Shown in pieces: positions 36,300 to 45,176 of a stretch of 64,000 nucleotides of DNA (its first letter is position 1; the number at the start of each line of letters is the position of its first letter). The translations under genes and the position numbers were made by a program. The DNA comes from an uncultured Pseudomonadota bacterium. Its GTDB lineage: Bacteria; Pseudomonadota; Gammaproteobacteria; Steroidobacterales; Steroidobacteraceae. The stretch lies in assembly GCA_903838705.1 (NCBI GenBank), contig CAILZL010000011.1:62001-126000 (forward strand). Direction: 5' to 3'. Under the pieces are notes generated by a model. The model saw nothing but the letters and a program-made list of their open reading frames with translations. It had not been told where the DNA came from and searched no databases.

Positions 36300-37022
36300 T
36301 TACTCTGGATCAATCGCACACAGTCTGGCTATGGCACTGGGTTCCAGATCCTGTGCCATCAATTGTGTGCCCAGCAGCTGAACCAGTTTGAAATGCTCCG
36401 TCTCACCGCTCAGTCCATAACGCAGCAGATCAGGCCAGAAATAGCGGTTGTGTTGCCAGCGTGGGCTGAGCAGCCGGCGATAACGTTGGCCTATATACCG
36501 GCATTGCCACAGATCCATGGTGCGCATGACGTCGGCGGTTTCGCTGGACATGCCCAGCATGAAGCGAGCAGCCTGCACATTCGTCTGAGCCAGATGCCAG
36601 GCGAAGAATACGGCGCAGTTCATGAAGTTAAGCAGTCCGCCGGGATTTTCTGTTGTCGTGTCGGCTGCTCTGGAGGCTGATGGCGCATCGCCGGAATTAC
36701 CGGCGGTACGGTGTTCAACAGCCGCCCGGGCGCTTTGCTCGGCCAGATGTAACCATTCATCGACCCGATGCCAGTTCAGCGAGAACAGCGAAAAATCACA
36801 GGCAGCCATGCGCTGCAAGGCCGCACTATCAGAGTTCTGCAAGGCTTTTGCCTGTGCTTCAGCCAGACGCAATCCGTGGTGCTGTTTCGGCTGGTCAATG
36901 CTTGATTGCGCCGCAAGCAGAACCTGAAGAAAGTCGAGGTTCAAACCGTGCAGCTGAAGCAGGTTGGGATCGGGTGGGGTGGCATTCTGCGAGCCCGAAC
37001 CGGAAGGTGACCGTCTGAACAT
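36300..37022 (-). CDS. Tandem FlhD-like protein (two FlhD-type domains)
   Basis: A 240-aa protein from the ATG at 37022, which has an AGGAG ribosome site eight bases upstream; the ORF track extends 29 codons further. Two segments resemble FlhD by eye. Residues about 21-84 (LLQLHGLNLDFLQVLLAAQ...GLRLAEAQAKALQNSD) align with FlhD LLKHIYDINLSYLLLAQ...RLGINEEMATTLAALT. Residues about 130-210 (LLNFMNCAVFFAWHLAQ...FMLGMSSETADVMRTMDL) align with the same block again. A low-complexity linker rich in Ala/Ser/Thr separates them. It faces an FlhC-like gene across a short divergent region. I infer a fused FlhD dimer that may regulate transcription; this is not a known annotation I can cite. Confidence 0.72.
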   Translation of the reverse strand: MFRRSPSGSGSQNATPPDPNLLQLHGLNLDFLQVLLAAQSSIDQPKQHHGLRLAEAQAKALQNSDSAALQRMAACDFSLFSLNWHRVDEWLHLAEQSARAAVEHRTAGNSGDAPSASRAADTTTENPGGLLNFMNCAVFFAWHLAQTNVQAARFMLGMSSETADVMRTMDLWQCRYIGQRYRRLLSPRWQHNRYFWPDLLRYGLSGETEHFKLVQLLGTQLMAQDLEPSAIARLCAIDPE

Positions 37023-37145
37023 GGTGTGTGCTCCTGCATCCAGTATGAACATGCTTGGCGAGGCGATTGTCCGTGTTGATAATAGCCCTGAGCAAGCAGG
37101 GTACGTCAATCTGATCTGACAACTTCACGCAACTCCTGACACTGG

Positions 37146-37703
37146 ATGACTATGGATAATCAGTCAGCGATCGTTCAACAAGAACGGGTGGCCGTTGCCG
37201 CCCAGATGATCCGTTATGAGGCTCGCACCCGTACGATCCGCCTCGCCACAAGATTGACCGAAGACCAGATCCGGCGTCTGTACCGGCAAGCACGACAGGC
37301 TGAAACCGCAGCAACCACCACACGACATCGCGGACGTTCACCGAGTCAGGCATTGCAGTACACACGCAATGCCGGGATGCAGCTGGAGGCATCCATCCTC
37401 GCCAGTGTGCTGACCAAGCATGCCATGTTACGTGGCCGGCGCGAAAAGCCCTGGTTGAGCAACGGTCTGCAGTATGCCCGGCGGTTCTGCATCGCCTATG
37501 GCGAGTACCTGCCTCTGGCGCAGCAGCAACCGCTGAACTTTGAACAGGCCTGGCATTTTGCGCGTACGCTGGCCGCGCGCAGCGAGCTGTATCTGCAACG
37601 CTGTGTACGATGTGCCAGTCATTTTGTAAGGGATACGGCGACCGTCCTTAAAAGTCAGTGTCCATTTTGCCGTTTACGTGAACAAGCCCCCCGCCCGGAT
37701 TGA
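37146..37703 (+). CDS. FlhC-like transcriptional regulator
   Basis: A 185-aa protein that matches FlhC in two parts. Residues 17-50 (AAQMIRYEARTRTIRLATRLTEDQIRRLYRQ) align with FlhC [31 protein letters not shown]. The zinc site C153-x2-C156-x15-C172-x2-C175 corresponds to the four cysteines of FlhC (Cx2C, 16 residues, Cx2C). AQQQPLNFEQAWHFARTL fits FlhC's QAEEGPLLALTRAWTLVRF. FlhC is the DNA-binding partner in FlhD4C2, which activates flagellar class 2 genes. No flagellar gene is in the window. An ATG at 37152 is an alternative start. Confidence 0.83.
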   Translation: MTMDNQSAIVQQERVAVAAQMIRYEARTRTIRLATRLTEDQIRRLYRQARQAETAATTTRHRGRSPSQALQYTRNAGMQLEASILASVLTKHAMLRGRREKPWLSNGLQYARRFCIAYGEYLPLAQQQPLNFEQAWHFARTLAARSELYLQRCVRCASHFVRDTATVLKSQCPFCRLREQAPRPD

Positions 37704-37750
37704 TCGCGGCTGTTAGAATCCCGTACATTCAATGATGTCTGCGGATTGCC

Positions 37751-38716
37751 ATGACCAGCCTGCGCCAGCCGCCCAATTTCTACGCCGGTAATAACTTCAA
37801 TCGACTCGCCGAGCGCCGTCGTGATGACCAGTGGCTGGCCACAGTGCTCGACAGTGGTGAGGCATGTCTCGTGCCCCTCTGGCAGGGTCGCAACCTGATT
37901 GCCGGGGGTCTGGCTGCACCCGCGCTGGCCTTGCTCGATACCCAGACAGTGGCATCCATCGATTCAATCAGGGAGCCGGTTCTGCTCGGTGAGTTCCGCG
38001 GCAAATTCTGCTTTGCAGTCGAGCTGCACGGTGATACCGCTCCGGTTTCTCCCGAGCTCGGTGAGTTCCACGACCTGCGTACGGTAGGCGGACAGATGAA
38101 TCGCGACGAAGCCGGTTTGCTCGGCTATGCGCGCGCGCTGCTGGTGTGGCGTGGCAGACATCGGTATTGCGGCAGCTGTGGTGCAGCCACTGTCAGTATC
38201 AATGCAGGACATACCTTGAAATGCAGTAATGCCGCCTGTGGCATATCGCATTTTCCGCGCCTCGATCCGGCCATCATCGTACTGGTGACAGATGGTGAGC
38301 GGGTGCTGCTGGGTCGACAGGCGCAATGGCCGGCACGTCGATATTCAACTATTGCAGGGTACATTGAGTGGGCCGAAAGTGTAGAAGAGGCGGTAGCTCG
38401 CGAAGTACATGAAGAGGCCGGCGTGATGATTGATGAGGTGGAATATCACTCCTCACAGCCGTGGCCATTTCCATCATCCCTGATGCTGGGATTCATTGCA
38501 CATGCTGCAACTACCAGTATCAGCCGTCTGGATGACGAACTGGAAGATGCCCGCTGGTTCAGTCGCGACGAGATTGTCGGTGGTGCGATCATGCTGCCCC
38601 AGTCACAGGCCCTGTCATACCGCTTGATCGAAACCTGGTATGACCGTGGCGCAACGCGACCGCTGCGCGTGGAGCTGTCAGAACGGCAGGCAGCTTCCAT
38701 GAAGGCTGACGGGTAA
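37751..38716 (+). CDS. nudC: NAD(H) pyrophosphatase / RNA NAD-decapping enzyme NudC
   Basis: A 321-aa Nudix hydrolase. The central zinc ribbon is YCGSCG...LKCSNAACG, the Nudix box is GYIEWAESVEEAVAREVHEEAGV, and the NudC-specific SQPWPFPSSLM motif follows. It cleaves NAD(H) to NMN(H) and AMP and removes NAD caps from RNA. It is slightly longer than E. coli NudC (257 aa) because of a fuller N-terminal domain, as in many proteobacteria. It is probably monocistronic, or the first gene before the TANGO2-like gene. Confidence 0.95.
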   Translation: MTSLRQPPNFYAGNNFNRLAERRRDDQWLATVLDSGEACLVPLWQGRNLIAGGLAAPALALLDTQTVASIDSIREPVLLGEFRGKFCFAVELHGDTAPVSPELGEFHDLRTVGGQMNRDEAGLLGYARALLVWRGRHRYCGSCGAATVSINAGHTLKCSNAACGISHFPRLDPAIIVLVTDGERVLLGRQAQWPARRYSTIAGYIEWAESVEEAVAREVHEEAGVMIDEVEYHSSQPWPFPSSLMLGFIAHAATTSISRLDDELEDARWFSRDEIVGGAIMLPQSQALSYRLIETWYDRGATRPLRVELSERQAASMKADG

Positions 38717-38760
38717 ACAACCGTCACACCAATTCCTCACAGGTTTGTAGAATCACTCCC

Positions 38761-39615
38761 ATGTGCTTATTAGTCATTGCCTGGAAAAAACACTCGCGTT
38801 ACCGACTCATACTGGCCGGTAATCGCGATGAGTTTCATGATCGTCCCGCTGCGCCATTGAACTGGTGGCAGGACGATGCCCGGATACTTGCGCCGCGTGA
38901 TCTGAAGGCCAACGGTACATGGGTCGGTGTAGCACGATCAGGCCGCTTCGGTGTGGTGACCAACTTCCGCGATCTGCAGGCGCCTGCAGAGTTTTCGCCC
39001 TCGCGTGGCACACTGGTACCCCGTTTTCTGACCGGTGCCACTTCACCCAAGGAATTTCTTGATGATCTGCGTGGCGCTGCGCCACGTTATTCAGGATTCA
39101 ATCTGCTGGTAGGCGGGCCGCGTGCCCTGTACTACTTTTCCAATCGAGGTACGCCGGCGCCACAACCATTGCCGCCCGGTGTGTACGGTATTTCCAATCA
39201 CCTGCTTGATACACCCTGGCCCAAACTGGCCAGAACCCGCGAAAAATTTACTCACCTGCTCAAACAGCCGGATGTAGAAGCGGATGCGCTGTTCAGCATG
39301 CTGTCAGACAGAACCCGTACACCGGATGCTGAATTGCCGTGTACGGGGTTGCCGCTGGAGTGGGAACGCATTGTCTCAGCGCCTTTCATCGTCAATGAAC
39401 GCTATGGCACACGCAGTTCAATTGTGTTGCTGGTGGAACGGACGGGACGGACCATACTGCATGAGCGCCGCTTTGATCAGGATGGTTCGCAAACAGGCGT
39501 CAGCCGCTTTGAGTTCAAGAGTGCCGATGTGCCTGAACAGTGGTACGCAGCGGAAGATCCCGATGAGCCCATGGCCAGTGACCCGGTGTCGGGCTTCGAT
39601 ACTTCACCGGAGTAA
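38761..39615 (+). CDS. NRDE/TANGO2 family protein
   Basis: A 284-aa protein with the family's amino-terminal MCLLVIAWKKHSRYRLILAGNRDEFHDRPAAPLNWW, which carries the NRDE motif that gives the family its name, and FGVVTNFRD and GGPRALYYFSNRG further on. The N-terminal cysteine after Met suggests an Ntn-hydrolase-like nucleophile. TANGO2 proteins are linked to heme or lipid handling, but a reaction has not been assigned here. The gene is followed after two bases by tamA. Confidence 0.88.
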   Translation: MCLLVIAWKKHSRYRLILAGNRDEFHDRPAAPLNWWQDDARILAPRDLKANGTWVGVARSGRFGVVTNFRDLQAPAEFSPSRGTLVPRFLTGATSPKEFLDDLRGAAPRYSGFNLLVGGPRALYYFSNRGTPAPQPLPPGVYGISNHLLDTPWPKLARTREKFTHLLKQPDVEADALFSMLSDRTRTPDAELPCTGLPLEWERIVSAPFIVNERYGTRSSIVLLVERTGRTILHERRFDQDGSQTGVSRFEFKSADVPEQWYAAEDPDEPMASDPVSGFDTSPE

Positions 39616-39617
39616 TC

Positions 39618-41363
39618 TTGAAATTGCGCTCGCTGGTTGTCGTTGCCTGTCTGCTTGCGAGCACGTGGGCACACGCTGGCGTAGAGATCGAGCTCGACAT
39701 GGAGGGCGGCACTGACCAGATGCGCAATAACGTGCTGGCTTTTCTCAGCCTCAGCCGTTACACCACCCGCACTGATCTGCAGGATGAAACAATGGATCGT
39801 CTCACTTCACGCATCCCTGCCGAAGTGAGCAAAGCACTCGAACCACTGGGATACTACGAGTCAACTACTACATACGAGTTGCAAAAAGAAGATCCTGAAA
39901 AGAACAACTGGCAGGTACATATCAGCATCGCACCGGGCCGGTCAGTGCGACTCTCGGAAGTCGATGTCAGTGTTATCGGTGACGGAAAAGACGACGATCG
40001 CATAACAGCTGAATTGAACAGAGCACTGCTGCGACCGGGACAGCGGCTGGATCATGGCAGCTACGACACATGGAAGAACAATCTGCTGCGTGCTGCCACC
40101 AGTGCTGGCTATCTGGAGGCTCATTGGGTGCAGAGTGATCTGCTGATCGACAAGGCAGAACGTCGTGCCTTCGTTACCTTGCAGCTTGAGACCGGCGCGC
40201 GCTATTTCTTCGGCGAAATCAGTATCGAGCAGAATGTCATTCATCCAGACAAGATGCAGCGCCTGCTGCGCATGCATCAGGGTGATCCTTACGATCTCGA
40301 GCTGATACTGCAGACTCAGTACGTGCTTGATGACACGCTGTACTTCTCACCCGCTGAAGTCAGCAGTGGAACACCCGATCCCGATACGCATACCGTACCC
40401 ATCAGGATCACCGCCAAAGCAAACCGCAAGAACAGCTATACCATCGCAGCAGGTTATGGCACGGATACGCAGGCACGGGGTACGTTGAGCTGGGATCGTC
40501 GTCTGGTTAACCGGGATGGGCACAGTGCCAAGCTGGAATTGACCGGTTCGGCAATCGGTCATGAAGCCAGTGTGCGCTACATTATGCCGGTGCGTGATGT
40601 GGCGCTGGAGAAACTGGAATTCACTCTTTCAAATACCAAGGAAAAACTCGCGGACGCTACCAGCTATCGTGATGAATTCAAGACTGGGTTCACCCAGGCA
40701 CTTGGATCATGGCAGAGAGTTCTGTTTGTCAAATTCACAAATGAAAAATCCGTGTATCCGGATCGTGAAGAGAGAAGTTTTCTGATCATTCCGGGTATCA
40801 GCTACGCCACTCTGCCGAATTACATACTGGGACAGCAGCAGCGTAACTATGCAGTCTCGGCAGAATTGTCCGGCTCGCCGAGCTCTCTGGGCTCAGGTGC
40901 GTCTTTTCTGCAATTGCTGGTACAGGGTGAGCGGATATTTAACCTCAGCGAAGCATGGCATGTACGGTTGCGGGGTACGGTGGGTGCCAGCTGGTTGCCC
41001 ACTTCGCAATTTTCTGAACTACCTGCATCGGTGCGATTCTTTGCCGGTGGTGATAACAGTGTCCGCGGCTTTGCCCTGAACGAACTGTCACCGCTGGATG
41101 CATTCGGTAATCGTGTGGGTGCGCGTAACTTGCTGGTCGGCACCACTGAACTGGAACACGATCTGCCAAGGAATCTGCGTCTGGCTGTGTTTTACGACAT
41201 CGGCAATGCGATCGATAATTTTGGTGATGAACTGGAAGATTCAGCGGGGATCGGATTGCGCTGGCATCTTTCTGTGGCCAGTCTGGGGCTGGATGTAGCG
41301 CAGCCACTCTCGGAAAAAGGACGCGGACCTCGCCTGCATCTGCATCTTTCTACACTGTTCTGA
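39618..41363 (+). CDS. tamA: Outer-membrane translocation assembly protein TamA
   Basis: A 581-aa Omp85-family protein. The signal peptide ends at AHA near residue 22, POTRA-like domains run to about 260, and the C-terminal half is a 16-strand barrel (AAGYGTDTQARGTLSWDRRLVNRDGHSAKLELTGS, FFAGGDNSVRGFALNELSP and a terminal LHLHLSTLF ending in Phe). The start is a TTG with a GGAG site that overlaps the upstream stop region. With TamB it moves outer-membrane proteins or phospholipids. The stop overlaps tamB by one base. Confidence 0.93.
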   Translation: MKLRSLVVVACLLASTWAHAGVEIELDMEGGTDQMRNNVLAFLSLSRYTTRTDLQDETMDRLTSRIPAEVSKALEPLGYYESTTTYELQKEDPEKNNWQVHISIAPGRSVRLSEVDVSVIGDGKDDDRITAELNRALLRPGQRLDHGSYDTWKNNLLRAATSAGYLEAHWVQSDLLIDKAERRAFVTLQLETGARYFFGEISIEQNVIHPDKMQRLLRMHQGDPYDLELILQTQYVLDDTLYFSPAEVSSGTPDPDTHTVPIRITAKANRKNSYTIAAGYGTDTQARGTLSWDRRLVNRDGHSAKLELTGSAIGHEASVRYIMPVRDVALEKLEFTLSNTKEKLADATSYRDEFKTGFTQALGSWQRVLFVKFTNEKSVYPDREERSFLIIPGISYATLPNYILGQQQRNYAVSAELSGSPSSLGSGASFLQLLVQGERIFNLSEAWHVRLRGTVGASWLPTSQFSELPASVRFFAGGDNSVRGFALNELSPLDAFGNRVGARNLLVGTTELEHDLPRNLRLAVFYDIGNAIDNFGDELEDSAGIGLRWHLSVASLGLDVAQPLSEKGRGPRLHLHLSTLF

Positions 41364-44300
41364 TGCGCATGAAGAAGCTCATTGTCACCGTCGCATCAAT
41401 TGTCATGCTGTCCATGCTGATAGCGGGTCTGGCAATCAGCTGGCTTTGCTATACAGCTTCCGGGCTGCGGTTTGCGCTGCTTCAGCTCAATCACCTCCCC
41501 AATCTTAATGTACAGGTGGAAGGCGTGACAGGCAGGCTGGCCGGTCCACTACATGTAGGGCAGATAGCGCTTGAACACCAGCGGGTGCGTGTCGATGTTG
41601 AAGATCTTGATATTGATCTTACGCCGGCCCTGCTGCTGGGTGGGCTGATCGAGATCAACCGGCTCAGTGCCGCACAGGTCAGTGTCACGCTCAAGCCACC
41701 TCTCAGCAATCAGTCTGATCAGCCCATTCACTTTCTGCCGGCGTTCCTGCGCATCAGTGTCGATGAGTTTGCTATTAAGCAGGCGAGCTATGTGCATACC
41801 AATGGCTATACGGTGGTGGCAACGCCGTTGCAGGGTGCTGCCGAACTATCACGCAGCCGTTTACGTGTGCAGAGGTTAAATGCAATAACCAGAGAATTTG
41901 ATGCACGCGGTGAAGTGATCATGGATTCTGATCAGGTGCTGACATTACAAGCTGATCTGCAAGCTGATTACAAGCTGTCGAATGGTCCGTTGTTACGGGG
42001 CGATATCACCGCCAGCGGTCCGGTTACAGGCGCCAGACGTGAGCTGAGACTGAGTACGCTGTTGCATCAGCCGCATGAAGCACAGCTGTCGGGTGTGCTG
42101 GCATTTTCTGAACCGGGCTGGTCACTGCAGGGCAATGCGACTGCCGATAAAGTGTTACTGGATGCATGGTGGCAGCAGCCTGCATTCAGCTTCAGCAAGC
42201 TGGATATCAAGTTCAACTTCAGTGATGCGGGCATGCACTATGATGGCAATGTGGTAATCCCGGAGTGGAGCCCTGCATTGATGCATGTCGATGCGGATAC
42301 AAGCTATGCAAAGCGTGTGTTTGCTCTGGACAGTATCAATGTTTCCGTGCCGCAGAAGCGGATTGATGCTCATGCGACAGGCCGGATCACGCTGCAGACG
42401 GCGGGCAAACCATTACTTGAATTGCAGGGCAACTGGTCAGGGTTGCAATGGCCGATACATGCACCTGCAGCACAGGCAGTGTTTACCAGTGCGCTGGGTA
42501 AGTTCAGTCTGCATGGCGCACAACCATATGAGTTTGATGTCACGGGGCGGGTAGCAGCAGCGCATTGGCCAGAGAGTGGCTTGCATGCTACGGGACAGCT
42601 CTCTCCGGGTGAAATTGAGGTCAGTCATTACCAGCTGAATACTCTGAATGGCATCGCAACCGGGACAGCCAGAGTAGGTCTCGGTACGCCACGTACCTGG
42701 CAATTTGAATTGGTTGGCCAGAATCTGGATCCCGCTGGACTATATGCCGGCTGGCCCGGCAGTCTGAATGTGAAGGCGATCGGCAGTGGGCGTGGATTTG
42801 ATTCCAGCGCACTGTTTGATGTGAGTGTGCAGACTTTGAAAGGCAGGTTGCGGAATCAGGCCGTCAATTTCGCGGGGCGCTTAAGACATGATGGAAAGGA
42901 ATGGCTGGCTCAAGCCATCGACGCAGGCTGGGGCCGTGCCCGTTTCACAGCTCAGGGCAGCATAGGCAAGCAGAATAATCTGCACTGGAATCTGAATGTT
43001 CCCGTACTGAAAGAACTGCATCCCGATCTCGCTGGTGATGTGAACATGACTGGCGCATTAAGCGGTACAACTGATGAGCCCCAGCTGTCACTACAGACAC
43101 AGGCTACACGTTTCATCTACGGTGACTGGCAGACACAGAACCTCCAGCTGGATTCGCATCTGGATTTATCGGATCACAACAGCAGCTCAATTGATGTGAG
43201 CGCGACTCGCATACTTTCTGGTAGCAGGGGACTGGAAAGAGTGCATCTCACTGGTGAAGGCCGGAGTGCCAGTCACCAGTTGCGCTTGCAGGGCACGCTG
43301 GCATCAGCACCGCTACCTGCGGGAATGCAGCTTGATCTGCAACTGACAGGTGCCTATGCCGCACAGCAATGGCACGGGTCGGTAAAGCAATTACAGGTTG
43401 TGGATGCAGATAAGGTGACCCGGGTTTCATTGGTTCAGGCGGGTGAGATGATGCTGTCGAGTCATCAGGCAGATGCGCAGCAGATGTGTCTGACAGTAGA
43501 TGGCGGCCGGGTCTGCGGCAGCGGTCAGTTACAGCGCACAGATCAGGGTGACATCGGCTGGCATACGCATCTGAGCCTGCAGGCATTGCCATTGACGATC
43601 AGTAATTCAGCATTGACCAATAGTGCTCATCTGCAAACCAGAGTAAGCGGACAGCTTGAGCTTTCTGCAGCACCGGCTTTGCCCTGGCAGGGCACTGCTG
43701 ATATGCAGCTTGAGCAAGCAGGAATTAATTACACCGCTATTTCCGGCCGGGATGAAGTTCTGCCCATCAGGCTGGGCGAGTTACATATGAATGCCGATGC
43801 ACGATCGGTACAGACGACTGGTGAATTACGCATTGGTGAGCAGACGGTCAGTACCATGTCGGCGCTGGTGAATCGTACAGATGGTGCCTCACTTGCCGAT
43901 TCGCCATTGACGGGTGTGCTGACACTCAGCAGCAGCGATGCCAAACTGATTCCGGTATTTGTCACAGAAGTGGACCGTGCTTCCGGCACGCTTGCAGCTG
44001 CATTGCAGTTATCCGGCACGGCTGCCGCGCCACGATTCTCTGGAATTATCCGGTTACTGAAAGGCGAGCTGGATTTCTATCAACTCAATCTGGCGCTGCG
44101 TGATATGGAATTCAATGCACAGGTCAATACCGACCAGCTGCAATTTACGGCGCAGGCGAACGCGGGCGAAGGCCTGTTGAGCGGCACGGGGGAACTCAGC
44201 TGGGCTGATGCAAAGTTGTCTGGCAGTTTGCAGCTCAAGGGCAACCGGCTGCTAGTGGCGGATTTGCCTGAATACCGGGTGCTGGCCTCACCTGATCTGC

Positions 44301-45157
44301 GCTTCGACATCAATGACAAAAATATCAACGTAAAAGGTGAGGTGTTGATCCCGGAAGCGCGCCTGCAACCCAGAGAAGTCGTAGGCGCAGTGCAGCTGTC
44401 AGCCGATGCGCATTTCAAGGATGAGACTCTACTGGAGCGTAAACAAAGCGGCTGGAACATTAATAGTGATGCCAGCATCAGACTGGGTGACAAAATCAGT
44501 TTTGATGGATTGGGCTTGCAGGGTCGGCTGAGCGGTGAAGTCATGACCCGGCTGCACACTGGTGATATCGCTGCCGGCAGCGGCGAGCTGAGCGTCAACG
44601 ATGGTAGCTATGAAATTTACGGAAAGAAGCTGGACATCAAGCGAGGTCGTTTGATCTATGACAATACGCCGCTGGGCGACCCCGGTCTGGATATTCAGGC
44701 TGAGCGCAAGATTGATACCACCACAGTGGGAGTCAATGTGCGTGGTTTGTTACGTGCACCCCGCCTGCAGTTCTATTCCAGCCCCGCCATGTCACAGACA
44801 CAGATTGTTTCGTACCTGCTGATCGGCAAGCCACTGGATGAGTTGCAGACGGGGGAGGCGACTACAGTGCGATCTGCCAGCAGCACACTGGCAATACAGG
44901 GTGGTGGCTATCTGGCTTCACAGATCGGCAGGCGCATCGGTCTGGAACAGGTGGGTGTGGAAACCGATTCCAGAAATCAGAGCAGTCTCGTGCTGGGTAA
45001 ATTTCTGTCGCCGCGACTCTTTGTGAGTTACGGCATTTCTCTGACTCAGGCAATCAACACTGTGAAGTTGCGCTACACGCTCAGTGATCACTGGTCGGTC
45101 AAGACCGAAATAGGTGAAGCCAGGAGTGCTGACATTGAATTCAAGATTGAGCGTTGA
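41363..45157 (+). CDS. tamB: Translocation and assembly module inner-membrane protein TamB
   Basis: A 1264-aa AsmA-like bridge protein. An N-terminal transmembrane helix (VTVASIVMLSMLIAGLAISWLCY) anchors it in the inner membrane. A very long beta-rich groove fills most of the chain, and the C-terminal DUF490/TamB domain is clear (LNDGSYEIYGKKLDIKRGRLIYDNTPLGDPGLDIQAERKI, QTQIVSYLLIGKPLDE). It overlaps tamA by a TGATG junction. Together they span the envelope; a role in lipid transport is now the favoured view for this family. Confidence 0.94.
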   Translation: MRMKKLIVTVASIVMLSMLIAGLAISWLCYTASGLRFALLQLNHLPNLNVQVEGVTGRLAGPLHVGQIALEHQRVRVDVEDLDIDLTPALLLGGLIEINRLSAAQVSVTLKPPLSNQSDQPIHFLPAFLRISVDEFAIKQASYVHTNGYTVVATPLQGAAELSRSRLRVQRLNAITREFDARGEVIMDSDQVLTLQADLQADYKLSNGPLLRGDITASGPVTGARRELRLSTLLHQPHEAQLSGVLAFSEPGWSLQGNATADKVLLDAWWQQPAFSFSKLDIKFNFSDAGMHYDGNVVIPEWSPALMHVDADTSYAKRVFALDSINVSVPQKRIDAHATGRITLQTAGKPLLELQGNWSGLQWPIHAPAAQAVFTSALGKFSLHGAQPYEFDVTGRVAAAHWPESGLHATGQLSPGEIEVSHYQLNTLNGIATGTARVGLGTPRTWQFELVGQNLDPAGLYAGWPGSLNVKAIGSGRGFDSSALFDVSVQTLKGRLRNQAVNFAGRLRHDGKEWLAQAIDAGWGRARFTAQGSIGKQNNLHWNLNVPVLKELHPDLAGDVNMTGALSGTTDEPQLSLQTQATRFIYGDWQTQNLQLDSHLDLSDHNSSSIDVSATRILSGSRGLERVHLTGEGRSASHQLRLQGTLASAPLPAGMQLDLQLTGAYAAQQWHGSVKQLQVVDADKVTRVSLVQAGEMMLSSHQADAQQMCLTVDGGRVCGSGQLQRTDQGDIGWHTHLSLQALPLTISNSALTNSAHLQTRVSGQLELSAAPALPWQGTADMQLEQAGINYTAISGRDEVLPIRLGELHMNADARSVQTTGELRIGEQTVSTMSALVNRTDGASLADSPLTGVLTLSSSDAKLIPVFVTEVDRASGTLAAALQLSGTAAAPRFSGIIRLLKGELDFYQLNLALRDMEFNAQVNTDQLQFTAQANAGEGLLSGTGELSWADAKLSGSLQLKGNRLLVADLPEYRVLASPDLRFDINDKNINVKGEVLIPEARLQPREVVGAVQLSADAHFKDETLLERKQSGWNINSDASIRLGDKISFDGLGLQGRLSGEVMTRLHTGDIAAGSGELSVNDGSYEIYGKKLDIKRGRLIYDNTPLGDPGLDIQAERKIDTTTVGVNVRGLLRAPRLQFYSSPAMSQTQIVSYLLIGKPLDELQTGEATTVRSASSTLAIQGGGYLASQIGRRIGLEQVGVETDSRNQSSLVLGKFLSPRLFVSYGISLTQAINTVKLRYTLSDHWSVKTEIGEARSADIEFKIER

Positions 45158-45176
45158 AGAAGTCCGGAAGTGTTTA

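Noticed and set aside
44080-44598. 172-aa antisense ORF in tamB
   Set aside because: Serine-rich shadow of the TamB frame with no start context.
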